From positions 1 through 40,370 of the forward strand of contig NZ_JACRUK010000036.1 in NCBI RefSeq assembly GCF_014305155.1: DNA of 40,370 nt, given 5' to 3'. The DNA is from Flavobacterium muglaense (GTDB taxonomy: Bacteria; Bacteroidota; Bacteroidia; Flavobacteriales; Flavobacteriaceae). A program made the position numbers and the translations under genes. Of this stretch, positions 31,243 to 38,782 are shown one piece after another. Every line of letters begins with the position of its first letter. Position 1 is the stretch's first letter. Under the pieces are notes generated by a model that was given only the letters and a program-made list of their open reading frames with translations, made no database searches and had not been told where the DNA came from.

Positions 31243-33114
31243 ATGTCAGTAAAATATATTCCAATAATTTGGAACCCTTTCAAAACAAAATACGATGTTA
31301 TTTTTGCTTTATTCGTTGTTTTATACTTAACCGGATTCATTTCTATAAGTATGTATTTGTATCCACAACTTATTATCGATACCATAATAATTCGCTCTTT
31401 TGGAACTTTAGCAATTTTAATTCTGCATATAATTTTGGCGATTGGTCCATTATCAAGAATAAATAAAAGTTTTTTACCCATCTTATACAATAGAAGACAT
31501 TTAGGTGTTTCGATGTTTTTAATCGTCAGTGTTCATGCGGTATATTCTATTATTTTCTTTCATGGATATGGTGTAAACAATCCGTTGTATAATCTATTCA
31601 CAGCCAATACGCATTACGAATCATTGACATTTTTCCCCTTTCAGATTCTTGGATTTTTTGCTTATCTAATTTTAATGGTAATGGCATTTACAAGTCATGA
31701 TTTTTGGCTTAATTTTCTTTCTCCAAAAGTTTGGAAAGCCATGCACATGATCGTTTATATTGCCTACGGATTGGTTATAATGCATGTAGTTTTAGGAATT
31801 ATACAATATGAAAATAGTCCCATCTTATTTTCCTTATTGTTTTTAGGTTTGGTTACTATTTTGTCATTGCACATTATTTCAGGTTATAAAGAGTATAAAT
31901 TTGATAAGAAAAAAAGCATAACTGATCATATGGGTTGGGTGTATGTGTGCACTCCGAATGAAATCGATGAGAATTGCGCCAAAATGGTAACAATTGATGG
32001 CGAAAGAATTGCAGTTTTTAAATACGGAAACAAATTAAGTGCCGTTCATAATGTTTGTAAACACCAAAACGGACCATTGGGCGAAGGTAAAATTGTAGAT
32101 GGCTGTATTACCTGTCCATGGCATGGGTATCAATATTTGCCGGATAAAGGTAGAGCTCCAGAACCATTTACGGAATTATTGGCTACTTATGAATTGAAGT
32201 TAATTGGAGATAAAATTTATGTAAATCCTAAAGCATTTCCCGAAGGAACAGCTATTGAACCAACAACAATTCCATCTGAGGAAACGAAATTAGATACTGA
32301 TTTTTTTATTGGTTGGTTAGGAAAAATTCCAAATTCGTACCAAAGTACATTGCGTTTCTTTGTACCTTCTCTATTTATCATAAGCATTCTATTAATAGTT
32401 ATAATTAGCAATTCAACAAATAAAATTAGGTTTAGTTCCTATGATTATTATAAGACACTATCGTTTGAAGGCGAGCTTTTATTGAAACCATTTCCAATGC
32501 TACGCGTTTTAGAAATGGATAAAAATAGAAATCCTAAAGTAGTGCTGTATCCGTTAGTAAATGAAGGTAAGTTTGGTGCTGACCAATCGGTTCAAGCATT
32601 TTTATCTCAATATCCAAATGAAAAAAGGGTATTTGTACAAATTCAAGCTAAAATTATCGAACGCGATGGTCAAGTTGCAATGGAGTTAATGAATAAAAAG
32701 AATAATATTAAAAAGATTAAATTCAATGCTTCTATAACACCTTTAGTGTTTGGAAAACCAAAAGACACTATAATGAAAGGGCAAATTATTGATCCAAAAT
32801 GTTATTTAGGTGTTATGAATCCTGGCGAAGGAAAACCGCATCGTTCTTGTGCTATAAATTGCATTAAAGGTGGGATTATGCCCGCTTTTATTACCGAAAA
32901 TAGCCAGGCAAAAAACTATTATATCTTAATTGGAAATGATGGAAAAAAAGTAAATAATGCCATTTTGTTTGCTGTTGCCGAACCTATTGAAATAAAAGGG
33001 AAAGTACAAAAAATTGATAATTGGAATTTACTTTATATTGATGCTAAAGCTAGTATAAAACGATTGTCATATCCTATTGATTCAAATTATAATTGTGGTT
33101 TATTTCAACATTAA
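31243..33114 (+). CDS. Ferric-reductase-like membrane protein fused to a Rieske domain and a Cys-containing C-terminal domain
   Basis: A 623-residue fusion. Residues about 15-215 form a ferric-reductase/MsrQ-like heme membrane domain with about six helices and candidate heme His residues (His62, His86, His98, His168, His181). Residues about 228-330 are a Rieske [2Fe-2S] domain: CKH (272-274) and CPWH (291-294), 16 residues apart. A further helix (about 371-390) leads to a C-terminal domain with IIDPKCYLGVMNPGEGKPHR (515-534) then SCAINC (Cys520, His533, Cys536, Cys540). I recall this last motif from similar Rieske proteins but not its function. It could feed electrons to an envelope partner such as MsrB. 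Last intact gene of the long operon. Confidence 0.85.
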   Translation: MSVKYIPIIWNPFKTKYDVIFALFVVLYLTGFISISMYLYPQLIIDTIIIRSFGTLAILILHIILAIGPLSRINKSFLPILYNRRHLGVSMFLIVSVHAVYSIIFFHGYGVNNPLYNLFTANTHYESLTFFPFQILGFFAYLILMVMAFTSHDFWLNFLSPKVWKAMHMIVYIAYGLVIMHVVLGIIQYENSPILFSLLFLGLVTILSLHIISGYKEYKFDKKKSITDHMGWVYVCTPNEIDENCAKMVTIDGERIAVFKYGNKLSAVHNVCKHQNGPLGEGKIVDGCITCPWHGYQYLPDKGRAPEPFTELLATYELKLIGDKIYVNPKAFPEGTAIEPTTIPSEETKLDTDFFIGWLGKIPNSYQSTLRFFVPSLFIISILLIVIISNSTNKIRFSSYDYYKTLSFEGELLLKPFPMLRVLEMDKNRNPKVVLYPLVNEGKFGADQSVQAFLSQYPNEKRVFVQIQAKIIERDGQVAMELMNKKNNIKKIKFNASITPLVFGKPKDTIMKGQIIDPKCYLGVMNPGEGKPHRSCAINCIKGGIMPAFITENSQAKNYYILIGNDGKKVNNAILFAVAEPIEIKGKVQKIDNWNLLYIDAKASIKRLSYPIDSNYNCGLFQH

Positions 33115-33160
33115 TTTACAATCTAAAGTTATTATGGACTTTTTACAAATAGTATTTAAT

Positions 33161-33185
33161 AGCCGTTATTGTTTTGATAACGGCT
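33161..33185 (+). terminator. Putative terminator hairpin
   Basis: AGCCGTTAT (33161-33169) and ATAACGGCT (33177-33185) pair perfectly around a 7-base loop, 47 bases after the end of the long operon. The following bases (TATTCTATATAT) are only moderately T-rich. It lies inside the degenerate upstream part of the YHS pseudogene. Confidence 0.5.
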
Positions 33186-33202
33186 TATTCTATATATACT
33201 AG

Positions 33203-33397
33203 CCGCAATATGACGGATTTTGTTCACTCGGAATGTCAAATGGTTACAAAGCCTCAACAAAACCAATAGCTTTTACAATTGTAAATGACAAATTATATTT
33301 AAATTGTAATTTAAAATATAGAGAAGATTGGTTAAAAGATAAAGAAGAACGAATAATAAGAGCAGACTGCAATTGGGAAAAATTACACCAAAATTAA
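33203..33397 (+). pseudogene. C-terminal remnant of a YHS-domain protein
   Basis: The plus-strand frame between TAG 33200 and TAA 33395 reads PQYDGFCSLGMSNGYKASTK and continues with PIAFTIVNDKLYLNCNLKYR, ...DWLKDKE..., RADCNWEKL. This is the typical end of a YHS domain (GFC, FTIVNDKLYLN, W.KD, AD.NW). No start codon or N-terminal half precedes it in frame; a hydrophobic stretch in another frame just upstream (IAVIVLITAYSIYTS, near 33160-33205) could be the remnant of its signal or membrane anchor. It is related in type to the double-YHS protein at 16225 and suggests that the operon once ended with a second YHS gene. Its end lies 2 bases from the convergent glgC. Confidence 0.75.
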
Positions 33398-33399
33398 TG

Positions 33400-34674
33400 T
33401 TATACTACTTCAAATCCATTCGATAGAATAGCTCCTTTTTTAACTACAATTATACCGTCTTTAATTGTATACAATTCAGTATTTTTATTTTCAAGATGTT
33501 TACCACCAATTAATTTCACATCATTACCAATTCGACAATTTTTATCTACAATAGTATTGTTTAAAACACATCTCTCTCCAATACCAATATTTATTAGTTT
33601 TTTTATGTTATTGATATGAATTTCTTCTAAATTTTGATAATAATCGTTACCCATTAAATAGGAGTTTGTAATTGTTGAATCTTTGCCAATTCTACTTCTA
33701 ATTCCTACAACAGAATGTTTAATTGAAACACCATTAATGATACAGCCTTCAGCAATAATTGATTTGTCAATAGTGGACGAACCTGTGATTTTTGATGGTG
33801 GTAAAACCCTAGCACGAGTATATATTTTACTTGAATTATCAAAAAGATTAAATTTCGGAATGTCATCGGTTAATCCTAAATTAGCTTCAAAAAAGGAGTC
33901 AATGTTACCAATATCAGTCCAGTATCCTTCGTATTGATAACTTAATATTTTTTGTTTTCCAATAGCTTGCGGAATAATTTCTTTGCCAAAATCTTTCGTT
34001 TCTGTTTGATACATTAATTCATTTAATAGCTCTCGGTTAAATATATAAATCCCCATTGATGCTAAATAATTTTTGCCTTTTGCTCTCATTTCCTCACTAA
34101 CTTCAGATTCCCATTGAGGTAATAAATTAGGACTTGGTTTTTCTATAAATGAGGTAATAAAATTATCAGAATCAGTTTTTAAAATTCCAAATTCTGGAGC
34201 ATCTTTAGCATCTACAGGTAAAGTAGCGATTGAAATAGTTGCTCCGCTTTCTCGGTGTGCAGTAATCATTTCATTAAAATCCATTTGATACAATTGATCA
34301 CCCGATAAAATTAGCGCATAATCATAATCATGACTATTAAAATGAGGCATACATTGCCTAACAGCATCTGCTGTTCCTTGAAACCAAGTAGGATTATCAG
34401 GAGTTTGTTCTGCAGCTAAAATATCAACAAAAGCCGAACTAAAATGGCTAAAATGATATGTGTTTTTGATATGTTGATTTAAAGAAGCCGAATTAAATTG
34501 TGTCAAAACAAACATTCGATTTATATTTGAATTGATACAATTGGATATTGGAATATCTACCAATCGATATTTTCCTGCAATTGGAACAGCAGGTTTGGAT
34601 CTGTTTTCTGTTAGTGGTGATAATCTAGAACCTTGTCCTCCGCCTAAAATTATTGCTAATACACTTTTTTGCAT
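33400..34674 (-). CDS. glgC: Glucose-1-phosphate adenylyltransferase
   Basis: A 424-residue enzyme, the usual GlgC length. The nucleotidyltransferase domain has GGGQGSRLSPLT (11-22), SKPAVPIAGKYRLVDIPISN (26-45), WFQGTADAVRQ, ILSGDQLYQMD and FIEKPSPN. The C-terminal part (from about 295) is a left-handed beta-helix of hexapeptide repeats (IIAEGCIINGVSIKHSVVGI). It makes ADP-glucose from ATP and glucose 1-phosphate, the committed step of glycogen synthesis. No glgA or glgB is in the window, so it would supplement chromosomal glycogen genes. It is convergent with the glucan-degrading operon but carries the same CRP-type promoter arrangement. Confidence 0.93.
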   Translation of the reverse strand: MQKSVLAIILGGGQGSRLSPLTENRSKPAVPIAGKYRLVDIPISNCINSNINRMFVLTQFNSASLNQHIKNTYHFSHFSSAFVDILAAEQTPDNPTWFQGTADAVRQCMPHFNSHDYDYALILSGDQLYQMDFNEMITAHRESGATISIATLPVDAKDAPEFGILKTDSDNFITSFIEKPSPNLLPQWESEVSEEMRAKGKNYLASMGIYIFNRELLNELMYQTETKDFGKEIIPQAIGKQKILSYQYEGYWTDIGNIDSFFEANLGLTDDIPKFNLFDNSSKIYTRARVLPPSKITGSSTIDKSIIAEGCIINGVSIKHSVVGIRSRIGKDSTITNSYLMGNDYYQNLEEIHINNIKKLINIGIGERCVLNNTIVDKNCRIGNDVKLIGGKHLENKNTELYTIKDGIIVVKKGAILSNGFEVV

Positions 34675-34974
34675 AGTTTCTATAAATATTTGTTGTACAA
34701 ATTTAAGACAATAAAAAAAGTGAAAATGTCCGTTAACTTACAAAACCGTTGTTTTTATTTTTAAAATTAATTGGCTGAAATACTTTTAATTAGTTCAAAA
34801 GAAGTTAAAACTATACATTTTAGAGCATATCTCTTTCAGTCTCCATAAACTTTTACTGCTAATTAGTAGACTTTTTTCAAGTTTATATTTAATCTCTGAT
34901 TTTGTAGAAGCTCTTTTTTAATCTTGCAACTTTTCAGACTTTAGTTATCTAAACTAAAACTGTGGACTTTCCTT
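34675..34974. other. 300-base intergenic region upstream of glgC
   Basis: It contains the glgC promoter and operator (34698-34742). The rest (34743-34974) is A/T-rich and I see no gene, clear terminator or RNA in it. Confidence 0.5.
34698..34742 (-). promoter_or_regulatory. CRP-type operator and promoter of glgC
   Basis: On the minus strand TGTAAGTTAACGGACA (34727-34742) keeps the distal half TGTAA and has a divergent proximal half (GGACA). Exactly 21 bases on is TAAATTTG (34698-34705), a full TAnnTTTG match, followed after 23 bases by the glgC ATG. I found it by predicting its place from the -7 element, which strengthens the call. Confidence 0.7.
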
Positions 34975-35709
34975 TCATATCATTTTATTTGTAAAGTTTT
35001 CATCTTGATGATATAACGGATTAATTTTTAAAATTTGAATAATTGTTTCAGGATTTAAATAGCGTTCTTTTTTTGTCATATATTTAAAGTTATCAGCTCC
35101 ACGCCAATTGTCGATATTTAGATTTTTTCTCACTGATTTGCTCCAATCCAATAATTGATACCCCAATCCGTGGTTAATGCAAATGTGATCTGTTCTTGAC
35201 TCTAATTTGTCGACTTGATTTTTAGAAAAGATTTCAATTAGTAGAAGATTACACATTTTGCTAAAACTTTTGGTCATATAATCCGAAACATGAGAAAGTT
35301 CATGCCCTAAGACACCAATTTGAGCATTAAAATTTAAATTTTTGAGAAGGATTGGTTCTAGTCTTGAATTGGTTAATTCACTTATTGTTATAATGTATTT
35401 TCTTTTTTTTGATGATTGTAATAATCCAAAAAAATTAGGTCTTGAAGAAAGTGGTGTGTTTGTTTTTTTTAGTTTGAACTCGATAATTGTGTTTTTTAGT
35501 TCTGGAAAGTAGGAAAGAGCAATTAGGATTTGTGTTTCATAAAGAGTTGGAATAATTTTATTTGTTCCAAATTCTTTTTTTAATTCATTTAACGTATCAA
35601 TTTCATAACTGTTTGACGCAAAGTTTTTTACTACTTCTTGTGCATTGATTGACAAAGAAGCAAAAGCAATTATTATAAAAAGTAACTTAAATTTGGGTTC
35701 TAGTTTCAT
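34975..35709 (-). CDS. Exported zinc-metalloprotease-like protein (HExxH)
   Basis: From Met 35709 (MKLEPKFKLLFIIIAFASLS, signal peptide ending near SINAQ) the product has 244 residues; an upstream Met at 35745 would spoil the signal peptide and abut the coaB-like stop. The motif GVLGHELSHVSDY gives HELSH (residues 136-140), and ESRTDH about 40 residues later may give the third ligand Glu as in M48-like peptidases. The remainder is not recognised. It is likely a periplasmic or outer-envelope peptidase. It is the last gene of the msrB operon, 36 bases after the coaB-like gene. Confidence 0.65.
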   Translation of the reverse strand: MKLEPKFKLLFIIIAFASLSINAQEVVKNFASNSYEIDTLNELKKEFGTNKIIPTLYETQILIALSYFPELKNTIIEFKLKKTNTPLSSRPNFFGLLQSSKKRKYIITISELTNSRLEPILLKNLNFNAQIGVLGHELSHVSDYMTKSFSKMCNLLLIEIFSKNQVDKLESRTDHICINHGLGYQLLDWSKSVRKNLNIDNWRGADNFKYMTKKERYLNPETIIQILKINPLYHQDENFTNKMI

Positions 35710-35745
35710 AGAGTTATAAATTGTTATTATTGACACAACTAACAA

Positions 35746-36444
35746 TCAAATCAAATTATTAACCAAATGATTATTTTCTTCTTCTATAATGTTATAACTG
35801 TTTTTAAGATGTGTTAAGATATCTAATGCAACTTCTTTTTTGTTTTTTAAAGGAAATGAAAAAAGTGATAAATTTTTATCTACAATTGTTATTTTATTTG
35901 TGTCATAACCAAAACCCTCATTAACATTAGGCGAATTAACAACTATTAAATCAAAGTTTTTCTTTTTGAGTTTGTCTACAGCATTTTCATGAATATTGTT
36001 AGTTTCCAAAGCAAACCCAACAGATTTTTGATTTTCAGTTTTTACTTTTCCAAATTCAAAAGCGATGTCAACATTTTTTTCTAATTCTAATGTGGTTTCG
36101 TTTTCGATTTTCTTGATTTTTATAACCGAAGTATTCTTTGCTTTGTAATCGGCAACAGCTGCACAAAAAATAGCAACATCAATATTTTCAAAATGTTTTT
36201 GACAAGCTTCATACATTTGATTGCCACTCATAACGGAAACTATTTTATTCTTTGGAAATGATGAGGTTATTGATACTGGACCACTAATTAAAATAACATC
36301 TGCACCCATTTGATGCAAAGCTTCAGCAATTGCATAACCCATTTTACCACTACTTTCGTTTGATATAAATCGAACAGGATCAATATATTCTCTAGTTGGT
36401 CCGGCTGTAATGAGTATTTTTTTATTTTTTAGTGAGGTTTCCAT
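35746..36444 (-). CDS. Stand-alone phosphopantothenate-cysteine ligase (CoaB)-like protein
   Basis: A 232-residue protein equal to the C-terminal (CoaB, DFP) half of CoaBC. Features are ILITAGPTREYIDPVRFISN (10-29) then ESSGKMGYAIAEA, the AAVADYK segment, KIKKIE, and NEGFGYDTN. The flavin-dependent CoaC decarboxylase half is absent. The reaction would be joining 4'-phosphopantothenate and cysteine using CTP (or ATP in some forms). A second ligase on an island is odd, since the chromosome should have a full CoaBC; it may raise CoA supply under stress or have changed substrate. It lies 81 bases after the DUF1223 gene, probably in the msrB operon. Confidence 0.8.
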   Translation of the reverse strand: METSLKNKKILITAGPTREYIDPVRFISNESSGKMGYAIAEALHQMGADVILISGPVSITSSFPKNKIVSVMSGNQMYEACQKHFENIDVAIFCAAVADYKAKNTSVIKIKKIENETTLELEKNVDIAFEFGKVKTENQKSVGFALETNNIHENAVDKLKKKNFDLIVVNSPNVNEGFGYDTNKITIVDKNLSLFSFPLKNKKEVALDILTHLKNSYNIIEEENNHLVNNLI

Positions 36445-36525
36445 TAATTTAGTTTTTTATTTAATACTGCAAAATAATATAGATTAAAGAAGCATTTTGT
36501 CAGCTATCTATCAAATTGATTAAAT

Positions 36526-37305
36526 TCATTTAATTTCTGATTTTGTTGCTCCAATTATTGCGCCTGTAGTTGAATTTTGAAGGTAGGCAACTACCATAAA
36601 ATCTGATGGTATTTTATTTGTATTAAATTCAAAACTTGTTTTGTTGATAGTATTTGAGTGACTTTTTATAGTTTTAAAATCGTAAACTATATTGTAACTC
36701 GTTTGTTTTAAACCACTATTTTCACCTCGTTTGATATTTGTGAACTCTTTTTTCTTTACCAATGCTAAATTGGTAATGATACTGGCAGCCGTAGCACCAG
36801 TTTCATATTCTATATTCAAAGTATTTTCATTGATAGATGATTTTTCGATGTTGATATGGAACGTATTTTTTAAAGCTAATTCTTTGTTTACTATACTTTC
36901 AATAGCAGTTTCTTTACTTCCTACTAATTCATATTTGCCGTTTATCACAATTTGTGGAGTATAATTTCCTTGTGCATTTAATTGACTAACGTAGTTGCTT
37001 TGCCTTGCGGTGAATTCTGATTTACTGAATGGATCATTCCACCCAAGTCGGTTCCAATAATCAACATGAAACGCTAATGGAATAATATTTGGATTGTTTT
37101 GAGTAGCGTATTTAGCTAAAACTGAATCAGCTGGCGGACAACTGCTGCAACCTTGTGAGGTAAAAAGTTCAAGTACTGCAAAACCTTCTGTTGCAGTTTT
37201 ACTTTCTTTGTTTTCTATTACTTTTTTTAAAGTAAAACTTGATATACCTAGAGTTAAGATTATCAAACCTGTGTAAAGTACTGTTTTTAAAAATGAATCT
37301 TCCAT
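36526..37305 (-). CDS. DUF1223 thioredoxin-like protein
   Basis: A 259-residue protein with an N-terminal membrane anchor or signal (about 8-26) and a DUF1223 domain: VLELFTSQGCSSCPPADSVL (44-63) with the CxxC pair Cys53 and Cys56, IPLAFHVDYWNRLGWNDPFS, RQSNYV and TPQIVINGKYELVGS. The thioredoxin-like fold and CxxC point to thiol redox work outside the cytoplasm. Its start is 5 bases after the msrB stop, so it is a good candidate for the reductant that recycles the exported MsrB. DUF1223 has no firmly established function that I know of. Confidence 0.8.
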   Translation of the reverse strand: MEDSFLKTVLYTGLIILTLGISSFTLKKVIENKESKTATEGFAVLELFTSQGCSSCPPADSVLAKYATQNNPNIIPLAFHVDYWNRLGWNDPFSKSEFTARQSNYVSQLNAQGNYTPQIVINGKYELVGSKETAIESIVNKELALKNTFHINIEKSSINENTLNIEYETGATAASIITNLALVKKKEFTNIKRGENSGLKQTSYNIVYDFKTIKSHSNTINKTSFEFNTNKIPSDFMVVAYLQNSTTGAIIGATKSEIK

Positions 37306-37310
37306 TGTGA

Positions 37311-37874
37311 TTATTTTTTGTGATTAGGAATAAAGTCTAATGCGATTGAGTTCATACAATATCTTTTGCCAGTTGGTTCTGGACCATCATCAAAAAGATG
37401 TCCTAAATGTCCGTCGCATCTGCCACAAAGCGCTTCCAAACGTTCTACTCCTAATGAATTGTCTTTTTTGTAAACTACACTTTTTGAATTGGCTTGCTCA
37501 AAGAAACTTGGCCAACCGCAGTTGCTAGAAAATTTTGCTCTAGAACGAAAAAGTTTAAAACCACAAGCTGCGCAGTAATAAGTTCCTTTTTCATCAGTGT
37601 CCCAATATTTTCCGGTAAAAGGTCGCTCGGTATCTGCATGCCTTGAAACGGCATAAACATCAGGTGAAAGTACTTTTTCCCAATCAGCATCGGAAAGTTT
37701 TAGCTTTTTTGTACTTGTGTTGGAATAGTAAGGATTGCTGGGTTTTGTTATAGTATCATTGTTACTAATAACTTCAACCGCTTTTAATTCATTTTTCTTA
37801 AACTGGTTAAAAGCAGTTAAAAAAAGAACTGAAAATAAAAGTAGTGCGCTAATTTGTATATTAATTTTTTTCAT
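37311..37874 (-). CDS. msrB: Exported peptide-methionine (R)-S-oxide reductase
   Basis: A 187-residue protein with an N-terminal signal or anchor (about 5-22) and a complete MsrB domain (about 55-183). The zinc site is Cys101/Cys104 (CAAC) and Cys150/Cys153 (CGRC); GWPSFF is preceded by Cys119, and the catalytic Cys173 lies in RYCMNSIALDF. It reduces methionine-R-sulfoxide, here in envelope proteins. It is first in an operon with DUF1223, the coaB-like gene and the HExxH protein, and has a CRP-type operator with perfect spacing. Expected reductant: a thioredoxin-like protein such as the neighbouring DUF1223. Confidence 0.92.
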   Translation of the reverse strand: MKKINIQISALLLFSVLFLTAFNQFKKNELKAVEVISNNDTITKPSNPYYSNTSTKKLKLSDADWEKVLSPDVYAVSRHADTERPFTGKYWDTDEKGTYYCAACGFKLFRSRAKFSSNCGWPSFFEQANSKSVVYKKDNSLGVERLEALCGRCDGHLGHLFDDGPEPTGKRYCMNSIALDFIPNHKK

Positions 37875-37893
37875 CTTTTTAAATTTTATAGTA

Positions 37894-37938
37894 CAAATTT
37901 ATTGAGATGAAAAAGGTAATAGTGTCACCTAATTTACA
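37894..37938 (-). promoter_or_regulatory. CRP-type operator and promoter of the msrB operon
   Basis: On the minus strand TGTAAATTAGGTGACA (37923-37938), then exactly 21 bases, then TAAATTTG (37894-37901), then 19 bases to the msrB ATG. The halves are TGTAA (distal) and TGACA (proximal), as at the GMC promoter. Confidence 0.75.
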
Positions 37939-37967
37939 ATTGGAGATAATTAGGACTTTATTAACTT

Positions 37968-38648
37968 TTAATTAAGTTTGGTAATATCTTCAATAATTAT
38001 TTTTTTTCTATCATATGAAAGAATTCCCATATCCTCTAACTCTTTAAGTAAAGTTGTTGCTGTTTGGCGAGAAGTACAAATAATTTGAGCAATATCGTTT
38101 TGAGTTAAATAATTATCAATTATTACTCTTTTCTTATCTATCAATCCGTCTTTAGTTGCCCATTCTTTTAGAAAGTGCAATAATCTATTTTTAGCATCTT
38201 TAGAAACAAGATTAGAATATTGATTTTTAATATTTTTTAATTTTAAACCAACAAATTTTGTATATGATAATGACAAATTTGGGTATTGCAACAATAAATT
38301 TTCAAAATCCGACATTAAAAAACTACAAATACTAACATCCTCCGTTAATGCTTTTGCATATTCGTTTGAAGTAATATCATTCTCTAATGACAATTCACCA
38401 AATAAATCTCCCTTTTGAATAATGTCTTTAATAATTTCGTTCCCATCTTCATCAATTTCAACAATTTTTATGTGTCCTTTTGTTAGCAAAAAAATTCTTG
38501 GTAAATCTGAAGACGAAAAATAAATTATTTCTCCTTTATTCGCTTTCTTATATTTAACTATAATACATAATTGCTTAATCTGATTATAGTTCAAAGTTCT
38601 AAACAATTTATGATCTCGCAAATACCAATATTTTAATTCTTCGGACAT
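37968..38648 (-). CDS. Crp/Fnr family transcription regulator
   Basis: A 226-residue regulator: a cyclic-nucleotide-binding-like beta-barrel (about 15-125, with GDLFGELSLEN at 80-90), a dimer helix (about 125-150) and a winged helix. The recognition region LTQNDIAQIICTSRQTATTL (181-200) then LKELE aligns without gaps with E. coli CRP [20 protein letters not shown] then LKMLE. CRP Arg180, Glu181 and Arg185 correspond to Arg194, Gln195 and Thr199. No Cys cluster typical of FNR is seen at the N-terminus, and the effector is unknown. A -7-like TAATTTTA lies at 38659-38666, but there is no operator at the 21-base spacing, so simple autoregulation is not evident. I infer it controls the cargo promoters. 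Confidence 0.9.
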   Translation of the reverse strand: MSEELKYWYLRDHKLFRTLNYNQIKQLCIIVKYKKANKGEIIYFSSSDLPRIFLLTKGHIKIVEIDEDGNEIIKDIIQKGDLFGELSLENDITSNEYAKALTEDVSICSFLMSDFENLLLQYPNLSLSYTKFVGLKLKNIKNQYSNLVSKDAKNRLLHFLKEWATKDGLIDKKRVIIDNYLTQNDIAQIICTSRQTATTLLKELEDMGILSYDRKKIIIEDITKLN

Positions 38649-38782
38649 TGTTTTTTTGTAAAATTAGCATTTTTTATGCATAAAATCAATTATAAATAAC
38701 TCTTATATCTTTATTGAATCCCCTGTTTTATAATAATATTATTATTATTATTCAAATTTCTTGAAAGCAGTAGGTAATAAAA

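Noticed and set aside
37272..37287. TGTAAAGTACTG, a possible sixth CRP-type operator
   Set aside because: Only one half-site matches, it lies inside the DUF1223 coding region, and no promoter is placed appropriately.
38728..38755. ATT/ATA trinucleotide tract between the Crp-like gene and the integrase gene
   Set aside because: A simple microsatellite-like run with no sign of function.
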